64,000 bases of DNA from CAMYLY01 sp036397755 (lineage in GTDB: Bacteria; Gemmatimonadota; Gemmatimonadetes; Gemmatimonadales; GWC2-71-9). This document shows, piece by piece, positions 35,159-41,933 of the stretch. The stretch's first letter is position 1. Each line of letters opens with the position of its first letter. The notes beneath the pieces are model-generated. The model did not search any database. It was not told the origin of the DNA and worked only from the letters and a program-made list of their open reading frames with translations. The translations under genes and the position numbers were made by a program. Location of the stretch: contig DASWII010000048.1 in NCBI GenBank assembly GCA_036397755.1, positions 32,652 through 96,651 of the forward strand. The letters are read 5' to 3'.

Positions 35159-36181
35159 ATGTCGCACGAACCCACCCTCATCGTCGGCGCGGGCCCGATC
35201 GGCCTGGCGTGCGGAATCTCCGCCAGACGCCGTGGTCTCGACCCCCTGATCGTCGACGCGGGCGCGATTGCCCACTCGATCGTCCGGTATCCCGTGGGCA
35301 TGGTGTTCTTCACGACCCCGGACGGACTGGAGATCGGCGGCCACCCGTTGGTCTGCGCTGGTGGCAAACCGACGCGCGAGGAAGCGCTCAAGTACTACCG
35401 CGGGGTCGTCCGCTCCGAGGGACTGCGGGTTCGGACCTACACCAAGCTGCGGGACGCGACGCGGTCCGAGGGCCGCTTGCAATGCACGATGGAAACGCGA
35501 ACGGGAACTGAGATCCTCACCTGCGACCGGCTCGTCTTGGCCACCGGGTACTTCGACCATCCCAATCAACTCGCCGTGCCGGGGGAAGACCTGCCACACG
35601 TACATCACTGGTTCGACGAACCCCACCGCGGTTCCGGCCTCGATGTCGTGGTCGTCGGAGGAAAGAACTCGGCCGTTGAGGCCGCCCTCCAGCTATACCG
35701 TGCCGGGGCACGCGTCACGATCGTGTACCGCGGCGCCGTATGGCCGGCCACCATCAAGTACTGGCTCCGGCCCGACCTGGAGAACCGCATCAAGTTCGGC
35801 GAGATCCAGGCACGCATGTCGGCGCAGGTGACGGAAATCACGCTCCACCACGTGGCGGTGCGTGATGAAGGTGGCGGGATCGCAAAGCTGCCCGCGGATC
35901 GGGTGTACGTGCTCGCCGGCTTCCGCCCGGACTTTGCGCTGTACGAGCGGCTTGGTATCGCGTTCGACGCCGAGTCGGGGAAGCCCGAGCTGAATCGGGA
36001 GACGCTGGAAAGCAGCGTCCGAGGCATCCACCTGGCCGGCAGCGCCGCCGCTGGACTGCGGCTTTCGGAGGTGTTCATCGAAAACGGGCGGTTCGACGGG
36101 GAGAAGATCTTCGGAGACGCCCCGAGCCGCGCGGCCGCGAATGAGATCTACCGGAGCATTCAGCGTCCGCCCGGGGAGTGA
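35159..36181 (+). CDS. ypdA: YpdA-family FAD-dependent disulfide reductase
   Basis: A 340-residue thioredoxin-reductase-like flavoprotein of the YpdA family, known in Bacillota to reduce bacillithiol disulfide with NADPH. The FAD-binding GAGPIGLACG lies at residues 9-18, a second Rossmann motif VVVGGKNSAVEAA near 163 binds NADPH, and ATGYFD precedes it. The CxxC of thioredoxin reductases is absent, as expected for YpdA. The start lies at the beginning of the FAD strand. Whether this organism makes bacillithiol cannot be told from the window. It is divergent from the HTH-EIIA regulator. Confidence 0.88.
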   Translation: MSHEPTLIVGAGPIGLACGISARRRGLDPLIVDAGAIAHSIVRYPVGMVFFTTPDGLEIGGHPLVCAGGKPTREEALKYYRGVVRSEGLRVRTYTKLRDATRSEGRLQCTMETRTGTEILTCDRLVLATGYFDHPNQLAVPGEDLPHVHHWFDEPHRGSGLDVVVVGGKNSAVEAALQLYRAGARVTIVYRGAVWPATIKYWLRPDLENRIKFGEIQARMSAQVTEITLHHVAVRDEGGGIAKLPADRVYVLAGFRPDFALYERLGIAFDAESGKPELNRETLESSVRGIHLAGSAAAGLRLSEVFIENGRFDGEKIFGDAPSRAAANEIYRSIQRPPGE

Positions 36182-36295
36182 TCGCGGCGGAGCCGCGGGC
36201 GCTCGACCTTAGCACGAGTTTCACGATCCGTTCACCCGAGCCCTCCCATGGTGAGATCGCTCGGGGTCTGTGCGCACACCCGGAAGGAGGGGCCC

Positions 36296-36769
36296 ATGCC
36301 GGCCACCACACTCAAGGAGTTCCTGGATCGACACGAGGTCCCCTACGTCTCGATCCGCCACGCGCCAGCGTACACGGCTCAGGAGACTGCAGCGCTCGCC
36401 CACATTCCGGGTCGGGAGATTGCCAAGACGGTGATGGTGAAGGTCGATGGCCAGCTCGCGATGGCCGTGCTCCCGGCTTCCGAGCACGTGGACATGCGCA
36501 AGCTGCGGGCGGCGATGGGGGCGGAAATCGTGGAACTCGCGACCGAGACGGAGTTCCTGGACCGCTTCCCGGACTGCGAGCCCGGCGCGATGCCCCCGTT
36601 CGGCAACCTGTACGACCTTCACGTCTACGCGGCCGACGATCTCGCGGAGGAGGAGGAGATCGCGTTCAACGCGGGGACGCACACCGAGTTGATCCGCATG
36701 CCGTATCGGGACTTCCAGCGCCTCGTCGGTCCGACCGTCATCACCTTTGCCGCCCCAACGACCGCCTGA
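36296..36769 (+). CDS. YbaK/EbsC-type aminoacyl-tRNA deacylase domain protein
   Basis: A 157-residue YbaK/ProX-like protein, the family that hydrolyses mischarged aminoacyl-tRNA (for example Cys-tRNA-Pro). It carries IAKTVMVKVDGQ with the conserved Lys, VDMRKL, and GAMPPFGNLYDL, the active-site Gly loop. The ATG at 36296 has AAGGAGG seven bases upstream; a start 48 bases earlier is open but lacks a site. It stands alone as a single-domain protein, not fused to a synthetase. Convergent with glutamate dehydrogenase. Confidence 0.87.
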   Translation: MPATTLKEFLDRHEVPYVSIRHAPAYTAQETAALAHIPGREIAKTVMVKVDGQLAMAVLPASEHVDMRKLRAAMGAEIVELATETEFLDRFPDCEPGAMPPFGNLYDLHVYAADDLAEEEEIAFNAGTHTELIRMPYRDFQRLVGPTVITFAAPTTA

Positions 36770-36792
36770 TTACGAAGCGACAGAAGGCGGCA

Positions 36793-36833
36793 AGAGACGG
36801 TCGGGGACTGGGGAAGAACCTCCTCCCGTCTCT
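36793..36833. terminator. Possible bidirectional terminator
   Basis: AGAGACGG (36793-36800) and CCGTCTCT (36826-36833) form a perfect 8-bp inverted repeat around a purine-rich loop, in the 77-base gap between the convergent deacylase and glutamate dehydrogenase genes. No T-run follows, so an intrinsic terminator is only tentative. Confidence 0.35.
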
Positions 36834-36846
36834 TCCCGTGGCCCAA

Positions 36847-38238
36847 TCACGGCCAAATGCCGCGCTCCAGCGTGATCCGCGCCACGCGGTCGATGGCGAG
36901 CACGAAGGCGGCCTTGCGGAGGTTGATGCGCGGTAGCCGTTCAGGCTTGAGCCCCCGCCGGCGGCGTTCGCGCGCGAGGGCATCCAAACCTGAATTGACA
37001 TGCTGCTGCATGTCGATCACCGCGTCGGTGGCCTTGCGCATCTTCACCAGCAATCTGCGGTTCACGTCATCCTCGTCCCACTGCTCGTTCTCGATGTTCT
37101 GGACCCACTCGTAGTAGCTGACGGTTACCCCACCAGCGTTGGCCAGAATGTCCGGAAGCACCGGAATGCTCTTGCGGAACAACACGGCTTCCGCGGCGGG
37201 CGTCGTCGGACCGTTCGCCGCCTCGGCAATAAAGTGCGCCTGGATCTGCTCGGCATTGTCCGAGCGGATGGCGTTCTCCAAGGCCGCTGGGATCAAAATG
37301 TTGCATGGCAACTGCAGCAACTTCTCGTTGGAGACCGGCTTGGCGCGCCGGAAACCCACCACCGAGCCTGTCTTCTTCTTGTGCTCGATCACCGCCTCCA
37401 CGTCGAGTCCCGCCGGATTGTGGATCCCGCCTTGGGAATCGCTGACCGCGATGATGCAAGCGCCCTGTTCCGCGAACAGCTGCGCCGCGATCGCGCCGGC
37501 ATTCCCGAAGCCCTGAATGGCCACCGTCGCACCATCGACCGAATCGAGTCCGGGCACCAACCCGCGTTCCAGCGCGCGCTGCGTCGAGAACAGGCACCCG
37601 CGGGCGGTAGCCTCGCGCCGGCCAAGCGACCCGCCCAGCTCGACAGGCTTGCCCGTGACCACCGGGAGGTTGTTCTCGCCCGGATGCATCATCTGATAGG
37701 TGTCATAGATGCGCGACATCGTGCCGGCGTTCGTATTCACGTCGGGCGCCGGAATATCCGTATGGGGACCAATGTTCTCGCCCAACTCAGCAATGAAACG
37801 CCGCGTGATCCGTCGCACGTCGCTGGTGGTGAGCTCCTTAGGGTTGCACGCCACCCCGCCCTTCGCACCGCCGAACGGGATGTCCACCACCGAGCACTTC
37901 CACGTCATCCACGACGCAAGGGCACGCACCTCGTCCACGGTCACATCCGGGTGGTAGCGGATCCCGCCCTTGCCTGGTCCGCGCACCCGGCTGTGCAACA
38001 CCCGATGCCCGACGAATGTCCGCACCGACCCGTTTGCCATCTCGATCGGGAATTCCACCGTGATGACGCGGTCCGGTCGCTTCAGGAACTCCGAGAGCCC
38101 ACTTTGCATGGCTGGGAGGTAGCGCACCGCATCATCGAACTGCTGCTGTGCGATGTGAAACGGATTGAGGTCTTCCTGCCCGCCAGGCGAGCGTGGTGAA
38201 CCGGCAGCGCGCCTCTTCTTGCGGGCCTTGGTCGTCAT
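36847..38238 (-). CDS. gdhA: Glu/Leu/Phe/Val dehydrogenase of glutamate dehydrogenase size
   Basis: A 463-residue glutamate dehydrogenase-like enzyme that interconverts glutamate and 2-oxoglutarate. Substrate-domain lysines lie in GPGKGGIRYHPDV, MTWKCSVVDIPFGGAKGG, and the catalytic Asp in IPAPDVNTNAGTM. The NAD(P) fold has IQGFGNAGAIAA. The ATG at 38238 follows GAGGA; a GTG four codons upstream is possible. The first ~30 residues are basic and poorly conserved. It is distinct from the leucine-type enzyme at 2.6-3.6 kb. Confidence 0.93.
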   Translation of the reverse strand: MTTKARKKRRAAGSPRSPGGQEDLNPFHIAQQQFDDAVRYLPAMQSGLSEFLKRPDRVITVEFPIEMANGSVRTFVGHRVLHSRVRGPGKGGIRYHPDVTVDEVRALASWMTWKCSVVDIPFGGAKGGVACNPKELTTSDVRRITRRFIAELGENIGPHTDIPAPDVNTNAGTMSRIYDTYQMMHPGENNLPVVTGKPVELGGSLGRREATARGCLFSTQRALERGLVPGLDSVDGATVAIQGFGNAGAIAAQLFAEQGACIIAVSDSQGGIHNPAGLDVEAVIEHKKKTGSVVGFRRAKPVSNEKLLQLPCNILIPAALENAIRSDNAEQIQAHFIAEAANGPTTPAAEAVLFRKSIPVLPDILANAGGVTVSYYEWVQNIENEQWDEDDVNRRLLVKMRKATDAVIDMQQHVNSGLDALARERRRRGLKPERLPRINLRKAAFVLAIDRVARITLERGIWP

Positions 38239-38414
38239 ATGCGTCCTCACTGGAAAGTGGCTTGCACTGACTGGGCAGTTGCAGCGACCAAACGGCCCTC
38301 ATCGTACGAGATTCCGTGCCGCACGTCCATAGCCGAACCGCCCCAAGAAACCGTCAACCAACCTGCCACCGCGCCATGAAGGCCGGATGAAGCCGGTACG
38401 AAGGGGCGCTACGG

Positions 38415-39971
38415 CTACCCGCGCCCACTGGGATCGAGGAGCGGCGAGTCGCCTCCGAGCACGCGGTGCAACACCCGACGCGCTTGCTGGGGGACACCCG
38501 TCAGGCGTACCTCGAGTCCGGCCCGCTCCGCCTCGCGTGCAATCCGGCGGAGTACCAAGGCGCCCGTATAATCGATGCGACCGAGCTGCTTCAGGTCGAT
38601 GACGAGACGCCGCGCATCGGGATGGGCAGCGAGCTGTTGCACGATCGCATTGTCCAGGGGCGGCGCCGACGCGAAGAAGAGCACGCCGACGGGTTCCAGC
38701 CGGAGCGTGTCGCCGTCTCGCCGTACCTCGACCCGCACCAAGAGCTCGCGCCACAGGTGTACGACGACCGCCAGACCGACGCCGCCGAGCACCGCGAGGT
38801 CGATCCGCGGCGCGAGTGCGAGCGTGAGGACGAACGTCGTCCCGGCCACACCAGCCTGCGTCAGAGACGCCTGGAACATCTCGACCCACGGCTTGAGCCG
38901 GATCAGTGCCACGACGGACGCGATCACGATGGCACCCAGCACCGCGGTGGGAAGGGACGCCAGCACCCCGGCGACCGGGAGGAAGATCAGCACCACCAGG
39001 GCCGCGATTGCGCCGGTCCAACGCGACCGGGCACCCGCCAGGCGAGCCACCGAACTCCGCGAGAACGATCCCCCGACCGGGAACGTTCCCGACATGCCGG
39101 CAACGATATTCGCGACCCCCTGGCTGACGAACTCCCGATCGGGGCTCCACGCCATGCGGTCCTGTTCCGCGTACATCCGCGCGATGGCCGACGGCTCGGC
39201 AAACCCCATCAGCGCGATTACGCCGGCGGGCACCAGCAGTGTCGGAAGCCGCTCCCAGGGAAAATATCCGACGTGCGCCGGGAGTCCGCGCGGAATCTCC
39301 CCCACCACGGCGCCGTCAAAGCCCGAGAGCTGACTGAAGAGCATCCCACCGACTACGGCGAGGAGCACACCAGGGGTGAGCGGGTGCACGCGCCGGCCCC
39401 CGAGGACCACGAGGACGGTCAGACCCGCTACGACCACGATGTCGATCGTCCATGCACCGGGATGCGCCAGCGCCGCGGCGGCGTCCGCGACGATCCCGGC
39501 GGACCCACCCGAAACGCCCAGGACGACGGGCACCTGCGCCAGGACGATCAGAATCGCCGCCGCCGTCGTGAACCCGGCCAGGACCGGCTGGGACATGAAG
39601 TACGTGACGAAGCCCCACCGCATGAGCCCCAATCCGAGACGGACGATCCCGACCAACAGCGCCAGCAGGGCGGCAAGACCGATGAACTCGGCGGTGCCGG
39701 GCGTGGCGAAATCGCTTAGCACACCGAACGTCAGTACGCTCGTGATCGCCACCGGCCCGGTCTGGAGATACGGCGACGAGGCAAAGAAGGATGCGGCCAG
39801 TGGCGGAAGCACGGCGGCGATGAGGCCAAGATGCGGCGGGACACCCGCCAGCTGGGCGAAAGCGATGGATTGCGGAACCAGGATCGACGCGACGGCAATC
39901 CCAGCGACGAGATCACCGAGGGCCGGCCACGGGGTGGCGCGAGACGCGCCACGCGGCGCGGAGAGCGTCAT
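38415..39971 (-). CDS. SulP-family anion permease with STAS domain
   Basis: A 518-residue SulP transporter: about 11 helices in residues ~15-400 with PVAITSV and FPVGGSFSRSSV, both typical of the family, then a STAS domain (about 420-505) with VIDLKQLGRIDYTGALVL. SulP proteins move sulfate, bicarbonate or other oxyanions, usually with a cation. It is divergent from an ArsR-family gene across a strong palindrome, so it may be under its control and its anion may relate to the molybdoenzyme operon beyond; both are inferred. Confidence 0.92.
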   Translation of the reverse strand: MTLSAPRGASRATPWPALGDLVAGIAVASILVPQSIAFAQLAGVPPHLGLIAAVLPPLAASFFASSPYLQTGPVAITSVLTFGVLSDFATPGTAEFIGLAALLALLVGIVRLGLGLMRWGFVTYFMSQPVLAGFTTAAAILIVLAQVPVVLGVSGGSAGIVADAAAALAHPGAWTIDIVVVAGLTVLVVLGGRRVHPLTPGVLLAVVGGMLFSQLSGFDGAVVGEIPRGLPAHVGYFPWERLPTLLVPAGVIALMGFAEPSAIARMYAEQDRMAWSPDREFVSQGVANIVAGMSGTFPVGGSFSRSSVARLAGARSRWTGAIAALVVLIFLPVAGVLASLPTAVLGAIVIASVVALIRLKPWVEMFQASLTQAGVAGTTFVLTLALAPRIDLAVLGGVGLAVVVHLWRELLVRVEVRRDGDTLRLEPVGVLFFASAPPLDNAIVQQLAAHPDARRLVIDLKQLGRIDYTGALVLRRIAREAERAGLEVRLTGVPQQARRVLHRVLGGDSPLLDPSGRG

Positions 39972-39990
39972 GCTAGGTTGCGCATGTATA

Positions 39991-40017
39991 GTGATAATGC
40001 AATATTGTAATAATCAC
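39991..40017. promoter_or_regulatory. 27-bp palindrome, probable ArsR operator
   Basis: An imperfect inverted repeat with outer arms GTGAT/ATCAC, inner AT pairs and a perfect centre CAATATTG. It lies in an AT-rich 71-base gap between sulP (start 39971) and arsR (start 40043), 20-25 bases from each start, in a genome that is otherwise strongly GC-rich. Position and symmetry fit an operator for a dimeric winged-helix regulator controlling both directions. Confidence 0.65.
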
Positions 40018-40042
40018 AAGCAGAAAGGGCACCCGCGTCGTC

Positions 40043-40345
40043 ATGACGCCTTCCAAGCCCCTGGTCATCGACCGCGACATTCTCGCGCGGGCCGCCATCG
40101 TCATCAAGTGCCTAGGTCATCCCGTACGTCTGCGACTGCTCGAGGCACTCGAGGGGGGCGAACGCACCGTGTCCGAGCTACAAGATTACGCGGGCGTGAG
40201 CCAAGCCGCCGTGTCCCAACAGCTCGCCACGCTCCGAGCCCGGGCGATCGTGGACGCTCGCCGAGATCGTACCCACGTGTATTATCGCATCACGGAACCC
40301 AAGGTGAGCCGGATCCTGCAGTGCATCCGACATTGTGACCTGTAA
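40043..40345 (+). CDS. ArsR-family transcriptional regulator
   Basis: A 100-residue winged-helix repressor. The recognition region is VSELQDYAGVSQAAVSQQLATLRARAIV and the wing is RRDRTHVYYRI. Three cysteines stand out: C23 in IKCLGHP (helix 1-2 region) and C94/C98 in the last helix (LQCIRHC). Paired cysteines at such positions occur in sulfide/redox or metal-sensing ArsR proteins, but the exact sensor type cannot be set. It lies 36 bases upstream of the molybdoenzyme operon and is divergent from sulP. Confidence 0.9.
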   Translation: MTPSKPLVIDRDILARAAIVIKCLGHPVRLRLLEALEGGERTVSELQDYAGVSQAAVSQQLATLRARAIVDARRDRTHVYYRITEPKVSRILQCIRHCDL

Positions 40346-40381
40346 GGGCCGCCGCCCGCTCTCGCTATCCATGGACCTCAG

Positions 40382-41923
40382 ATGACCGCTGCTGCCCCGG
40401 CCGTCGCGTCAGCACTGCCAACCCGGTGGGCCAAGATCATCGATCACACCCGGTGCATCGGGTGCCACGCGTGTTCCACGGCCTGCAAGTCGGAGAACGA
40501 GGTCCCGCTGTCGGTCAACCGCACCTACGTGAAGTACGTGGACATCGGGACGTTCCCGCACACGCGCCGGGCCTTTCAGGTGACACGCTGCAATCAGTGC
40601 GATGACGCGCCCTGCGTTCCCGCCTGCCCAACCGCCGCGATGTTCGTGCGCCCGGACGGCATCGTCGACTTCGACAAGTCACGGTGCATCGGTTGCAAGG
40701 CCTGCATCGCCGCCTGCCCGTACGATGCCATCTTCATCAACCCGAACGATCACTCGGCGGAGAAGTGTAACTTCTGCGCTCACCGATTGGACACGGGGCT
40801 GGAGCCGGCGTGCGTGGTCGTCTGCCCGACGCAAGCCATCCTGGTCGGTGACCTGAATGACGGAACCTCGGAGGTGAGTCGCATCGTTCACCGCGACGCG
40901 GTCACCGTACGGCGACCCGAGAAAGAGACCCGTCCCAAGTTGTTCTACAAGGGCGCCCACCAAGCCACGCTCGATCCCATCGCGGCGCGGCGGCCCGCGG
41001 GCGGGCTATTCATGTGGAGCGAGCAGCGGTCCGGCGCGCGCGCGGTGGTCTCCGGCCATCCCTTTACGCCGGCCAACAGCTCGGCGGCGGCGCTGCTGGC
41101 CTACGACGTGCCGCACTCGATGCCGTGGGACTGGCGCGTGAGCCTGTACACGTGGACCAAGGGAATCGCGGTCGGGGCCTATCTCGTGCCGCTGCTTCTC
41201 GTCCTCGCGAACCTGCTGCCGCCGGACCACGCCCTGTGGGTGTGGGTCGCGCCATTGCTTGGGGGCGCCTTCCTCGGCCTGACCGGGCTGCTCTTGGTCT
41301 GGGACCTGGAGCACCCCGCCAGGTTCCTGTACATCTTCACAAAGGCACAGCACCGCAGTTGGCTCGTGCGGGGAGCCTACATTATCACGGCCTACGCTGC
41401 GGTGCTGGCCGGGCACGTCGCGGGAAGCGTATTCGACATGGCAGCCGTACACCGCGCCCTCATGGGTCCAGGACTCGTGGCTGGCCTCCTGGCGGCGGTG
41501 TACACGGCGTATCTGTTTGCCCAAGCCCGTGCGCGCGACCTCTGGCAGAGCCCGCTGCTGCCGCCGCATCTGGCGGTTCAGGCCATCCTCGCGGGCGCGG
41601 CGGCGCTGACGCCCGTCGCCGTGGTGATCGCACCGGGCGCGGTGGACACGCTGCTGTGGGTGGTGGCAGCGAGCGGCGGGGCCCATCTGCTGTTCGTCGG
41701 CGGGGAGACGACCACGGGACACCCGACGGCTCACGCGCGGGTGGCCGTCGCGGAGATGACGCGTGGTCGGTACCGGTGGTTCTTCCGGACCGGTGTCACC
41801 CTGGTAGCGATCGGTGTGGGCGCGCCCGGGTTCGGCGCCGGCGCCGCGGTGGTCGCGCTCATCGGACTGTTGGCCCACGAGCATGCCTACGTGCAGGCGG
41901 GCCAGTCGGTCCCGCTCGCTTGA
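40382..41923 (+). CDS. Four-cluster ferredoxin fused to NrfD-type quinone-linked membrane anchor
   Basis: A 513-residue fusion. Residues 1-200 form a DmsB/PsrB-type electron-transfer subunit with all 16 cysteines for four clusters: C25/28/31/35, C70/73/78/82, C102/105/108/112 and C129/132/144/148. Residues ~235-513 form an NrfD/PsrC-type anchor of about eight helices that exchanges electrons with quinone. These are usually two genes. There is no Tat signal, so the iron-sulfur head faces the cytoplasm. Ten bases separate it from the catalytic subunit. Confidence 0.9.
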   Translation: MTAAAPAVASALPTRWAKIIDHTRCIGCHACSTACKSENEVPLSVNRTYVKYVDIGTFPHTRRAFQVTRCNQCDDAPCVPACPTAAMFVRPDGIVDFDKSRCIGCKACIAACPYDAIFINPNDHSAEKCNFCAHRLDTGLEPACVVVCPTQAILVGDLNDGTSEVSRIVHRDAVTVRRPEKETRPKLFYKGAHQATLDPIAARRPAGGLFMWSEQRSGARAVVSGHPFTPANSSAAALLAYDVPHSMPWDWRVSLYTWTKGIAVGAYLVPLLLVLANLLPPDHALWVWVAPLLGGAFLGLTGLLLVWDLEHPARFLYIFTKAQHRSWLVRGAYIITAYAAVLAGHVAGSVFDMAAVHRALMGPGLVAGLLAAVYTAYLFAQARARDLWQSPLLPPHLAVQAILAGAAALTPVAVVIAPGAVDTLLWVVAASGGAHLLFVGGETTTGHPTAHARVAVAEMTRGRYRWFFRTGVTLVAIGVGAPGFGAGAAVVALIGLLAHEHAYVQAGQSVPLA

Positions 41924-41933
41924 GGAGGCGCCG

